Assembly (NCBI GenBank): GCA_016806645.1
Contig: JACSYO010000396.1
Span: 440,001-504,000, forward strand
Reading direction: 5' to 3'
DNA: 64,000 bases
Source: Ophiodon elongatus
Lineage: Eukaryota > Chordata > Actinopteri > Perciformes > Hexagrammidae
Below, piece after piece: positions 45,181-56,430 of the stretch. Position 1 is the first letter of the stretch. Every line of letters starts with the position of its first letter. Both the position numbers and the translations under genes were made by a program. Below the pieces are notes generated by a model. It ran no database searches. It worked only from the letters and a program-made list of their open reading frames with translations, and was not told where the DNA came from.

Positions 45181-45492
45181 CCTTACTGTCGATCCCCGTT
45201 GGCCGTTCAAAAACAACATTTTCTTCTGCAGCCGAAAAACAATTAGCGCATTCCGCTGGTGAAGGGAGGCGCGCACTCATGAGTCATATTCATTTAATAA
45301 AGTTGGTTTTATAAAAATAAAATAAAAAACACTAATTTATTCTGAGGAATCACTTAATTCAAATTGAGGAATCACTTAATTCAAATTGAGGAGTTTGTCA
45401 TAAAATATGACGGCAGACATTTAAAGCTCCTTTAAGGAGCCGCACTAGAGAAGGAGCCCAGTTATTAGACACACATCTGAAGATGATGCAGT

Positions 45493-45523
45493 CCATACAC
45501 CACCACCACCACCACCACCACCA
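45493..45523. repeat. (CAC)n trinucleotide repeat
   Basis: About ten CAC units in intron 1. Confidence 0.9.
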
Positions 45524-45787
45524 CCTGTGACCTCCAGGCTTCAACACAGACCTGGACTGACCCCTGCATGACAGGGTCAACTAAAACCCAAGGCATCGTA
45601 AAAGTGGACTTTATGGCAGAACCCTTGACCTGGATTGTACCTAATAAAGTGGCCAGAGGGTTTAAGGGTCCGTACCTGCTCATGGTGGGGATTTGAAACT
45701 AAGTAGACTGAAGCCGAGTCCTGTTTGAGACCTCCCTTTGTTCAGTCTGACCTAAATCAAGCCCGGAACAAACTCTCTCTCTCTCTC

Positions 45788-45798
45788 ACACACTCACA

Positions 45799-45832
<34 letters not shown>
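45788..45832. repeat. (CA)n microsatellite
   Basis: About 20 CA units with two interruptions near the start, after a short CT run. Confidence 0.93.
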
Positions 45833-45833
<1 letters not shown>

Positions 45834-46973
45834 GCCACTTTCACCCCGATCCTCCAACGATCCTGAAGCCGCCATGCCATGTTCACACATTTCAGAATAT
45901 CACAAGTTAATAATCTACATTATTAATTTAATAATTCACCACACCGGTTAAAATGCATTATATCCATACTTAGTATCATCATCATTGATTGACTATTTAC
46001 ATGTTGGTCTCGATTGTACTAATTGTCAATGAACCAATAAAAAATGTGTTGAAAAAATGCATTGTATATTTTGTTGTATGGAATGTTCAATGAATTATCA
46101 TGAACTAAAGCAGTTCTCACTATAACCCACCTTTTTTTCTATTTTTTTTTTTTTTTAAACATTCGTGTGATGCATCTTCTTCGGCATTTACAATCTTTGA
46201 CTTCGAGGAAGAGTACGGCACGGGCAGAAGTTGGCGAGTATAGTTTTAGGAATCCTAAATAAGCCACTGCATGAAAAATCATTTGCATCTTTCTCACGTG
46301 CAACTCAATGTGGCACCGGACTGCATATGGAAATGTCACAATATAACGCGTCCTCGGTATTTTCCATAAGACATAAAACAGAACTCTGGACCTTTTGGCA
46401 AATCTTCAGAGGAACTTTTTTTTTTAATTTTAATTCGGCCTGTATAAAATCCACCAATGGCCTCCAGTTAAATAGCACCTACACGTTTGCTTCAAGTTGA
46501 GCTGACTGCTGATCAACAGGTGAACCCCGCAGAGCGCAAACGCGACTGGACCAAGTGCTCATTATTGTTTAGGAGCTCCGCCGAATAGAAAAGGGGCCTG
46601 TAGAGAGGAGCTAGCTGTTAAAAGTACTTTTTCATCGGGTGTTAAGTTTTGAAACAAGTAAACAGTCACTTAGTCAACAAGTGGACGGACTGAGTTGGTC
46701 TGCCCATAAAGACACAGTGAGGTTGTGAGGTCAGCTCATCAGCTGATCCAGGACATTGGGTTTGCTTCCTCTTTAAGGACAGAGTGGGGTCGGCGGCTAC
46801 TTTCTGCACGGACTGCAGTAAAACTTTGGAAGTATAATTACGCGCTTGTACAAGTTAAAGTTACAGTGGCCGTGTGTCGGTGTCGGTGGGGCGAATCCAC
46901 GTAGGAAGGAAGGCGATGGGAGCCGCAGAGAGTCCGACGCTTTCGACTCTTTTTCGGGTAGTTTTTTCTTTAC

Positions 46974-47057
46974 CTTGCTGAAAACCTCCAGGTCGTCGTC
47001 CTCGTCCAGGTCCAACATGTGTCCCGAGAAGTCCGCGGGCACCGTCTGTCCGCTCAT
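46974..47057 (-). CDS. snx7: snx7 exon 1 (start codon)
   Basis: Encodes residues 1-28, MSGQTVPADFSGHMLDLDED through DDLEVFSK; the acidic LDLDED-DDLEVFSK stretch is shared with the long form of mammalian SNX7. The ATG at 47057-47055 is the first in-frame Met after an in-frame stop (complement of 47124-47126), which fixes the start. A purine stands at -3. Donor AAG/GTAAAG. An upstream out-of-frame ATG lies in the 5' UTR. The fish N terminus is shorter than the mammalian one. Confidence 0.93.
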
Positions 47058-47250
47058 CTCGCTCTCAGGCCGGTCACAAGGGAACTCGGCGCATCGGACA
47101 AACCTGGAAAAGGTAAACTTCCACTAGAACTTCAGAGCGACAGAAAGCCTCCGTCAGCGAACCGGGAACAGCACTTCCGCTGAGCGATTTCAGAATAAAA
47201 GCCGTCACTACCGCCACTTGAAGGATCGTGACTAGTTCAACGTTCACAAC
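47058..47250 (-). promoter_or_regulatory. snx7: Likely snx7 5' UTR and promoter
   Basis: A moderately GC-rich stretch directly upstream of the start codon. It contains an ETS/GABP-type site (CGGAAGTG on the minus strand, complement of 47172-47179); another ACTTCCGG lies at about 47580. No TATA box at a suitable distance was found, which fits a broadly expressed housekeeping-type promoter. The transcription start cannot be placed from sequence. Confidence 0.45.
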
Positions 47251-48030
47251 ATTTATTTTAACAACCTATTGCATGGTTCAGAGAGCAGTCAGGAGATGTC
47301 CCCTCTTCTTAGCGTTTACAAGGGCACACACATGGATTAGCCGAAAAAATAGCAAACATGACGGTTTATTTTTACTGTAAGTACTACAGGTATCTTTATT
47401 GTCTCCTCTGTTTCCTCTGGAAGTCTGTGTATCATTGAGAGCAACGAAAACCGGAGCCAAATTATTTTTTTCTTTACATCCACATATTTGGCCATTAAAG
47501 CTGATTGATTCTAATGGGTGATCATAAATTGAGTCGTTTAAAAATAATGAATGCTTTTATTTCGGCGGGAAACCAGGGTACTTCCGGTACCGTGCTGTAA
47601 ACGTGACTCCAGCTGAAATGCTGAGCGCGCAGATGCGGAAATCACTCCATGATTCATCTGGCAGGGAACGCGGGGAACATCTGAAGGGCTGTTTAGTTTT
47701 CCACAAGACTCAAACCAAAGGAAATATAACCACGATGGAGATATTCTGTCCTGTGACATCGCCTCAAATAATAAAAAAAAAACTAATAGTTATCATATAA
47801 ATAATTATTTTTGTGAAAGAATGCCTTGAAGGATAAAATTACTGAGGGGGGAAGAAGCCTCCAAACTGTACTATGACTGCAGTTTGGAGGCTGTAATTGT
47901 GAGTTAAAAACAGTGAGCTTTCCATTGCAGTCTGTTATTTGCCTCTGCACTGGTATATGAAACCTTTTACTCACTATCTCGACCAGGAGGAGAGATACCG
48001 TGTCTCAGTACGACCTTTCTGGTAAAAATA
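47251..48030. other. Stretch upstream of snx7 without recognised gene
   Basis: Nothing beyond the ETS-like site near 47580 and an A-rich run at 47769. A short inverted pair (CTCCAAACTG at 47860, CAGTTTGGAG at 47880) forms a small hairpin. Confidence 0.4.
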
Positions 48031-48039
48031 TAGGATAAA

Positions 48040-48360
48040 AAAAAGTGGTTGTATAGAAGTCTGGTTGTATATGTCTATAGAAAATGACTCTACTTCTCTC
48101 TTGATTTATTCCCTCAGTAAACATTGTAAACATGAGTTTATGGTCTCAATCTCTAGTTTCAAGTCTTCTTCAATACAGCATGATGTTCATTTAGTAAGTT
48201 ATGGTCCATTTAGAGTCAAATAGACCATAAAGCAGGGGATGCTTTAGGGCGGGGCTTACTGTGATTGACAGGTCACTACTGCTACTATCGCCTTCACTCC
48301 TTCACATTCCAAATATGGTCACTTCCGTTCATTGGTTGCAAAAAACAACAACATGGCGAC
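48040..48360 (-). mobile_element. Dispersed non-autonomous repeat, copy 6
   Basis: Minus-orientation copy that begins within the TTGTATAGAAGTCT segment, so it lacks the ACCAGGGGGCGAC end. It continues through CATGAGTTTATGG and AGTAAGTTATGGTCCA to ACTTCCGTTCATTGGTTGCA. Confidence 0.85.
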
Positions 48361-48920
48361 GTCACAAAAACAAAGTCCAAATTTCTCCAGTGTTTGCTGA
48401 GAACCACATGGGGACTAGAGCTTCAGCAGGTTGGCCTACCAGTCGTGCTGAGAATACATCAGTTGAAACTCAATCATATGATATCATTAAGGGAATGGCC
48501 CCAGGTTGGATGTGCCATATAGTACATCATCATCACAGTCACTTCACCAGAGCCAGTGTGATGTCACGTAAAGACCCGAGGGTGTAAAGCACAGCGAGGA
48601 GCTCCTCTTTCTGTCCTGGCTTTGGTTGAGGCAACGGTCTCCCATCTCCATCACAGTCAGAGTGGAGGGGATAGAAGAACCAGGTTAAGCAGCAGCTCTG
48701 GGGTTTAGTACAGGAAGTGTGAGGTCTTGCTGACTTGTGTCTGGTAGCTTGTTTTATATTTTAACGAATTTAATATTATGAAGCAGGGTAAAACGGTTGC
48801 AAGTGTTATTTATTGTAACTAGATGTGATGTATTTGATGACTATGTGTAATAATGTATTGTCTTAACACCGAGGTCAACTGTGGAAATAAGTAACACTTT
48901 ACTCTTTCATGAACTAAACC

Positions 48921-49439
48921 ATAGACTGTTTATAAGAAGTGGATGTAGTTATTTTGACGTCACCCGTTGGTTTGTGGACTGATGCTTTGAAGGCTCGAGT
49001 TTGACTATTTTCGCCATCGCCATCTTGGATTACGACCGTCGACCTGTTGTTTTTTCTGCAACCAATGAAGGGAAGTTACCATATTTGAAATGAGGAGGAG
49101 TGATTTAGAGATTAAATTCTGGTAGCAGCAGTGACCTGTCAATCACAGTAGCCCCGCCCTAAAGCATCCCCTGCTTTATGGTCTGTCTGACTCTAAATGG
49201 ACCATAATGTACTAAATGAACATCATGCTGTATTGAAGAAGACTTGAAACTAGAGATTGAGACATAAACTCATGTTTACAATGTTTACTGAGGGAATAAA
49301 TCAAGAGAGAAGTAGAGTCATTTTCTATAGACTTCTATACAACCAGAGGAGTCGCCCCCTGGTGGTCAGTAGAGAGAATGCAGGTTGTATGACACTTCCA
49401 CATCGGCTTCACTCGGCAGAACCAGAGGTTGTCTGGTTG
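48921..49439 (+). mobile_element. Dispersed non-autonomous repeat, copy 7
   Basis: The most complete plus-orientation copy, from CCATAGACTGTTTATAAGAA to CGGCTTCACTCGGCAGAACC. It faces copy 6 across about 560 bp, forming a large inverted repeat. The hAT element at 49448 inserted at its downstream edge. Confidence 0.85.
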
Positions 49440-49447
49440 GACTAAAG

Positions 49448-50096
49448 CAGTGATTCTCAACTAGTGGGTCGCGGACCCGTTTTCACGGGCCTTTGCCTGG
49501 GCAAAAAAAAAATTTGATAAAATGTTGTTTTTTTTTGTTTTTTTTTACCCTGTGGTTTTATTTTGAAGGGGATTTTTTATGCAGCGGAGTGTCGTCTAGT
49601 CACACTTTTTTGCCGGCTTTGGTTACCACTTGTTTTGCTCTTGTCCTCCATGTTTTCAGCAGCATTGCTGCTACGTTCCACTTTGTTTGAGTTTTTCAAG
49701 GCGGCAGTGATTGACAGGTGATGACAGGGGGCGCGTGCCAGGTTGGGTCAAACCATCCTGATATGGGGGAGACTCTGGGTTTTTAGGATAATGAAATTGA
49801 ATAGCCTACTGAATATAAATTTCAGCTTATGAACTTACACTTATATTTTATTGAAAATGTATTAAATAAATATTTTTAAAGGATTTTTGAGTCAATGCTA
49901 ATTTTGAATATATATATTTTTAAATCTTCACGTACCCCCGCCATCTTACAGCATAGAAGAACACCGTGACCCGCGAAATTAGTTTTCTAATCAAACATGG
50001 CGAAACGTAAGTACGACAATGTTCCTCGATTTGGGTCGCGGCTTGTCATTAAGGGGTGATGGTGGGTCCCCCAGCCAGACCAGTTGAGAACCACTC
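49448..50096. mobile_element. hAT-type non-autonomous element with 8-bp target duplication
   Basis: The ends CAGTGATTCTCAACTAGTGG and, inverted, GAGTGGTTCTCAACTGGTCT are imperfect terminal inverted repeats of the Charlie-like hAT type. The bases directly outside are identical 8-mers, GACTAAAG, at 49440-49447 and 50097-50104, exactly the duplication length hAT transposases make. The interior is AT-rich, 649 bp in total, and codes for no transposase. It would have depended on a transposase supplied from elsewhere. Confidence 0.9.
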
Positions 50097-50104
50097 GACT
50101 AAAG

Positions 50105-52363
50105 GCTCCAAGGATGTTTTTTTTTTATATTCCGCAAATAAAAATCAATCAATAAATCAGAGGACGTTGTGTCATCGCTGAAGATCCACTGTGGAATAAA
50201 CGGAGATCTTGAGTGGTGAAATGTCACAGCATGTGTTCACGGTCTCACTTTGGAAACCAAGCGAACCTCATGGTGACAATTCTGACAAATGAAAAGCTGT
50301 TTTTTGGTTTTTATAACAATTCTAAAAGCTAAATTATAATTTTAAACAATACTCATACTTCTGTCTTGGTTTTTCGTCTCGTCATCTGTTGTTGTGAAGC
50401 ATCGACGGGCTACGCCTGCATTTGGTTGTGCCACCCCGTGCTGCAGAATGAATGCTGCTTGAATCCGTGACTGTCCAAACCCGGGCTTTTCCTTGCCGGC
50501 TGGCTTGGGCTCACCTGTGTGGGCTCATTTCATGCTCAGCCGGCGCCCCGCACCTGAAACAACGTGATGTATTCCTGCGTGTTTGTCGGAGCCAGACTCC
50601 CTACCACCTTCGGGCCTCGTCAACACACGGCTGCACAGTCGAACTCTCCGTCGGCCTCGAGGACTCAAATAACTGTCATAACACAGGAGCGAGAGCGCGG
50701 GCTAACACGGTGGAGCCGTGTACAGGCGGAGCAGCCATTTGCATAATGTGATCATAATCTTTATTTACTGCGGCGTGGCTGGGCCGGCGGAGGAGGAACC
50801 ATAAGATGTCACTGTTGCACAAGCCGAGCGGCGCATTGAGCCTCGGTCCGTCCCTGATAGACTCGTCCTGGTCGTCGATCACAGGCTGCTCTCCCTCCCT
50901 CTCTCTCCCTCCCTCCCTCTCTCTCTCCCTCCCTTTCTCTCCCTCCCTCCCTCCCTCTCTCTCCCTCCCTCCCAGTGTTCATCACCACAGCTGCTGCCTC
51001 ACACGTCCACCAGTCTGTCAGTCCACAGCAAGCAAGGAGGAAAAAAAAGTCAAACATATCCTTAGAATAATAATTGCTTTTCTAGGCCAAAAGGAGGCCG
51101 ACAGTCTTCACTCCTTCACCTCAAGAAAAATGAGTCCTTTTATGGTGTCCTTTTCTGTGTTCTTTAAACATGCACACTGTGATGTTATATCACACAGCTG
51201 CATGTAAACACGTCCCTCTTCCTGTCCTCATCCCTACCCCATAGCTTCATAGAAAAACAAATCTAAGAGATTATGGAGGGGGAAAAAATTATGTACCGAC
51301 ACCTCTGAAGCCATTTCCTCCTATTGCGTGCATAAAGGACAATAAAAACAACAAAACAACAACCAGCAAAGCAAATCTGTTTTGCAAAAAAAACATTTCA
51401 CGGTCGGCTGCAGACGTCCACGTCCGTGTGTTGTTTAGCTTTGTGCATTCTGCTCTCCTCTGGTGTCAATAGTTCTATGCAAAGTATGGAACAAACAAAC
51501 AAGTGTCACTATTAAGTATGGCAGAGACGACACATCTGTGATGGGAGATGTGCTCCTTCACATCTGGAGTATTTCCTAGGACAGCCATACATTATTTGCT
51601 CTCTGTACAAAGCATTGTGGCTGTTAGATGCTTGATTCAGGGCCCATGTGGAGATGACATGTCCACACGTTCTCACTCCCAACTCCTCAAATTCGGGCGC
51701 TTCACACTATGACGCTCCGCGTGCCCCTCTGGAGTCACTTTGGGACGTGTCAGGGACGGCGTGCTCGTTACACGCATCGAGTGTCTTTTTTCAAAATAAA
51801 CTTCCGACGTAGGTTTGCTTGGTTTCTAGTTTGCCTCAGCAAACAAGACCGCTTGGCTCAGGGAAAGGTCGTAGTTTGGGTTAAAACAATAATAATAATA
51901 ATGAATAGTTTGTTGCATAAAAAAAACTACGCTTGTTGGATAAGGGGTGAGGAGGCGAAGTGATGTGATACTTTTTCTGTTGAATTATAGAGAAAATACC
52001 AGTTGAAGGTATTTCAAAAATGTTGGAGTGAATGCAGGGGTTTCCATAACACAGCTAACCATTTCTTTATTTACAGTGAAGTCAGTGAATGAGATATGCT
52101 ATTGTTGGTTAGCCAATCAATAGTAAGATATTCCTTTGGTAAGTACATTATATAGTAAAAGCCACCGTTCATAAGAAAACATTTTCTCTGAGTAACATGA
52201 AAGCTTTATAACTCCATGTTTGAAACGTGTCAATTTATGATTCATGTTTTGAGAATTGTTGTTGTTTGCTCCAAATTGTCAGAGCAAAAAATTGCAAGAA
52301 GATTGGCTATTTCTATTTAGTCATTCTTAATGCATATCGCTCAAAGTCAGATGACATTTTAAA
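50105..52363. other. Stretch without recognised gene
   Basis: Mixed sequence with a C/T-rich (CTCCCT)n tract at 50891-50973. The short open frames across this tract are low-complexity. No exon, RNA gene or dispersed family was recognised. Confidence 0.45.
50891..50973. repeat. Polypyrimidine (CTCCCT)n tract
   Basis: About 80 bp of pure C and T on the plus strand, with irregular CTCCCT and CTCTCT units. Confidence 0.92.
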
Positions 52364-52826
52364 GGTTCACCAGAAACTCCTTCAGCTCAGACTCCAGCAG
52401 GGCCTCCAGCAATCCTCCCAGATCCAGCTCCTCAGACCAGGAGCATCTCCTCCTCAGACCAGGAGCATCTCCTCCTCAGACCAGGAGCATCTCCTCCTCA
52501 GACCAGGAGCATCTCCTCAGACCAGGAGCATCTCCTCCTCAGACCAGGAGCATCTCCTCAGACCAGAAGCATCTCCTCCTCAGACCAGGAGCATCTCCTC
52601 CTCAGACCAGGAGCATCTCCTCAGACCAGGAGCATCTCCTCCTCAGACCAGGAGCATCTCCTCCTCAGACCAGGAGCAGAGCTCGTCCTCGGTGGGAGCC
52701 AACACCGGCACCGCGCTGCTGGAGGCCCAGGCCGCATTGCTGGGGAAGGGGAGCACGGGAGAACCAGAACCAGGAATAAGCCAGGAAGACTGTCAGACGC
52801 CTGCTGCAGTATAATGAGATCTTTTC
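52364..52826 (+). repeat. Coding-like dispersed repeat, copy B, with minisatellite
   Basis: Starts GGTTCACCAGAAACTCCTTC and ends after CTGCTGCAGTATAATGAG; both parts match copy A on the opposite strand. One plus frame stays open from about 52227 to 52814 and reads VHQKLLQLRLQQGLQQSSQI, then the repeat array, then TGTALLEAQAALLGKGSTGE and ends DCQTPAAV. The long open frame is partly due to the array. It is a dispersed repeat with a protein-like tail; the source gene is not recognised. Confidence 0.6.
52428..52678. repeat. 19/22-bp minisatellite, about twelve units
   Basis: Units TCCTCAGACCAGGAGCATC (19 bp) and the same with an extra TCC (22 bp) occur in mixed order inside copy B. Copies A and C lack the expansion, so it arose in this copy. 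Confidence 0.93.
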
Positions 52827-54680
52827 TTAACTCTCTGGGGTGGACGCACGCGCCGGCGTGTTTTCGCGGTGTTTACTTGATGTTTAAATTATTTTCTCCG
52901 CGATAATGCGGCACAGAAATATGGTTGAGATGTTTTCGGAACCGAAGACTCTCCACTTTCGTGTCCTTGTTCACACGAGATCGTACGTGACTCACACAGC
53001 GCGACAGGAGCTTGGACGAGTCGTGTGATACGTGGGTGTCGAGCTCCGCCTTTAACCGTCATTTGTGGATTCATGTGTCCATCAACATATTTGTATGAAA
53101 CTAACCAATGGACACAGTAAATCCCTAAGGACCTACCCACCACCTCACGCTACAGAAACACTGCTGTTTACATTCAGTCGGCATCCAAGAGCTCAGAGAG
53201 AAGAACGAAGAGAAAGTTTACAGTTAGCGACGTACTTTCAGCATTATAGTTAATATTTTTTTGAAAACAAAAACGGTTGTAATGTTCATTTTTCATTTGC
53301 ACACATCCCATGAAGCTTGATCTGTAGTATGAAGTAATGACTCAGTCCCATTTGATCTCAGTCCCTCTAACAGCTGGTGGAAGTAGAGGGACAGACATCA
53401 CTTCTACACAAAAAACGATATTACAAAATTTGGTTTTAGACATTTATTATACATTTATCTACTATTTTATCCATATATTCCGCCACTTTTGTGAACCTAA
53501 GACTTTGTTAAACCAATTTCAAGCACCAAAAAAGTTCGTCCACATGAGTAAAGTTATGTTTTCACAAGAGATTTGAAGAATTTCAAAAATCGGACTTCAA
53601 TTTTTCAGCTTTATGGCCAAATTATCTCTTTACACAGTGCCTTAGGACAATTGGTGCCTCATTATATATATAAATGAGATTGTTCTGCAAATTATAATTT
53701 ACAACACATGGGTCTGTCTCATATGCAAGTATCTTTTAAAGGTGAATTTAAGAAAATATGTAAAAATCTGGACCACTTTTGTCCACAGGGACCGCCATAA
53801 TCAACACAAAATTAAAGTTCTACATAGTAGCTTTAAATAGGTTGAATTGGAAACAGTTCCAGTTATTAGTGTAACAGTCTGAGGGATTTATTGAGAGAAA
53901 TGGAATATAATATTCACAACAATGTTTTCATTAGTGTATAATAAACTAGATCCTCAACAAAGCTCTTTCAAGCAATTAGTCTCGAATATTTTAAAATGTC
54001 AAAGATTTCCGAAAAAGCTTCTTGTCTCAAGAAACAAGAATCCACATAAAATAAAAAAGATAATAAGAAGAAAGTCCATGGTTCTTTAATGGGGTAAAAT
54101 TCCCAACAATGCGTCTCCACTCATACCCATTGATCCCAGGAAAGCAAAGCTGAGGATGATCAAGTCGTGACGCATCAACTAAACTGACTGTCAAATTGTG
54201 CATTTTCCTCAGAATCGATGGTGTTTTACTCCCAGCTCACTTGCGTCGATGTGTCATCACGTCGCTCGCTCAAAACATCACCAATTATTCTTAATGGACA
54301 GAAGATAATCAATACTTATCGACCCATTCTCTCCTCTACAGTAACAATTACCGCTGGTCTTCCACTTGCCTGGGTCAGATTGTTCCGTCTGCACTCAGCG
54401 CACGTACACACTCGCATATGCACGCACGCACGCACGCACAGCGCCACACATAATTATCTATTCAAACACTCCACGGGATATTTTTTCTGTATTTTCTCTA
54501 AATGCACAGCGGCAATGGCATTACAAACAATGTGTCGTTCCACTTTTGGCATTTTGCAATTCAAAGCGATGCGAGCGCCGCCTGAGCGGAATACTGAGGA
54601 GCAGGGGAGAGGCGTTCCAGCAGGCAGCATTTACATACAGGAAGCCATTATCACATCTGGCCTTTGCAGCCAACAGGAAG
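52827..54680. other. Stretch without recognised gene
   Basis: No exon, RNA gene or repeat structure recognised. Open frames are short and of mixed composition. Confidence 0.4.
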
Positions 54681-54685
54681 GCTGC

Positions 54686-54688
<3 letters not shown>

Positions 54689-54744
<56 letters not shown>
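54689..54744. repeat. (GT)n microsatellite
   Basis: About 28 GT units. The following 54,760-54,970 is also rich in GT, GCAT and GTGC dinucleotide-like runs, and the open frames across it are by-products. Confidence 0.95.
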
Positions 54745-54750
<6 letters not shown>

Positions 54751-54979
54751 TTGCACGCACGTTTCAGCTTGATTGCATGTTTCTACCTCGCGCATGTTAA
54801 TTGTTTTCATGCATGCATGCACGCGTGCGTACCTGTGAATATATTCATCTACATGAGTGCGTGCTGTGTGCGTGTCTGGTACATGTGCATGACGTGGATG
54901 CAGGACATGCTTGTATTTGGTGTGTGTGCCCGCACAAATTACATATGTATGTGTGTGTGTGTCTCCCCGTCCCCCACCT

Positions 54980-55670
54980 TTCAGATTAGAGGCTTCTGTA
55001 ATGGTTCCACAAAGGTCAGGGTTTTTCAGTGGTTGGGATGTAGCGTCAGGGCCGTGTTTAAAGGTCACCATGCCACACCATTGCATTATCTCTCTGCCAT
55101 TTCATACCAGTTTGTCTGTCTGATTGATTTTTAAAAATAAAGCTTCGCCTCCTCCAAGGCTCAGTGTGGCTGCTTTTTTCTCTCCCAGTGAAAGCAGGGA
55201 GAACAGAGGAGGAGGAGGAGGGTGTGTTGTCAGAGCTTTGTGAGTGTTAGACCAGTAGAGAGATGTCTAGTTTCCGTGCCTCTGATGGTGATGATCGTTG
55301 CCGTGCTGGGTGGCTGGGTTTTGCCCGGGGTTCACTGTGATGCTGTGCGCTCCAACGGAGCAGGTGTTGAAATCCAACGCCACGTCGGTCACTGCTCTGG
55401 CTTTAGCACAGCAGTGGTACAAAATGAGGGAGTATTTGTGGTGGGGGGGGGGGGGAGCCTGGTATTTGCTGCTACTTGTTAGACAGGTTTTTAGATATAT
55501 AATTTTTTTACACTGTATCTTGACGTTTGTTTGTTTCATTCACATTCAGTTTGTTGGCACATCTTTATGATTCTGATAACACCTGTAACTACTGATGGAG
55601 CCTGGCTTTACTTGTACATAATGGCGTTAGCTGGATCTGATTGGGCCTTTTTTTAAACACATGGTGGCTT
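54980..55670. other. Stretch without recognised gene
   Basis: Contains a G-run at 55443-55455 and nothing else that can be supported. Confidence 0.4.
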
Positions 55671-55671
55671 A

Positions 55672-55840
55672 CAACCACAGACTGTACAGAAGAAGTAGAC
55701 GTAGTCACTGGGACGTCAGCCATTGGTTTGTGGACTACGGTTTTGAAGCCTCGCGTTGAGCATTTTGGTCGTCTTCGTTTTCGGCAGCCGCCATCTTGTT
55801 TTTGTCGATGTCATCTTGGTTCTTTGCCACCAGAAGTGAC
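55672..55840 (+). mobile_element. Dispersed non-autonomous repeat, copy 8 (5' part)
   Basis: Only the first third of the family is present: CAGACTGTACAGAAGAAGTA, GACGTCAGCCATTGGTTTGT and GCCGCCATCTTG. Homology ends near 55840. Confidence 0.75.
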
Positions 55841-56325
55841 AGGGGGGAGCTAAGTACAACCGAAAACTGAACATGTTCAGTATAGTTTTAGATGTCCAAA
55901 AGGTTACTATTAACTTTCATATGTGACTTCTTTCATTATGAGAGCCAAGTACAGTGATATATCATATCTGGTTCACTGAAGCACACCTGGTTTAACCGGT
56001 TATTTTGCATGATGATACACTTCAACTAAGCTTGAATTATTTTGCCCAGTCGCCATGGAAACATGTTGGTATTGTACATTTCTGCAAACCACAGATGCGT
56101 TGAATGTCGACATTTTTGCATTTGTTCAGAGCAAGTGATGAAGTACAATGAGTAATGTGCAGAACAAGTGTTGAATATATTGAAAGTTACGTGGGATGAA
56201 AGTTATGTGGAACAATAACAAGTATAAGAAGCAAGAAAGTCCACATAGGGTGGATAGGTCAAACCAACACAGGACTTTCACCCAGGAGACCGTTGTTTGT
56301 GTCCCTTGTGAAACCGTAAGTGAAG

Positions 56326-56405
56326 TTGTTTTTTACGTACCGTTGTTTTACGTACCGTTGTTTTACGTACCGTTGTTTTACAAACCGTCGTTTTACGTAG
56401 TGCTT
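56326..56405. repeat. 15-bp tandem repeat, about five units
   Basis: Unit TTTTACGTACCGTTG; the fourth and fifth units have substitutions. Weaker copies (TTTTACATAACGTTG) continue to about 56430. Confidence 0.88.
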
Positions 56406-56430
56406 TAACATTGTTTTACATAACGTTGTT

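Larger units (their letters stand above)
42059..46973 (-). other. snx7 intron 1, 4.9 kb
   Basis: GT-AG intron. It contains a (TTTA)n/(TA)n tract, one copy of the dispersed family, several RFX-like palindromes at 44.6-45.2 kb, a (CAC)n run and a (CA)n array. No nested gene seen. Confidence 0.8.
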
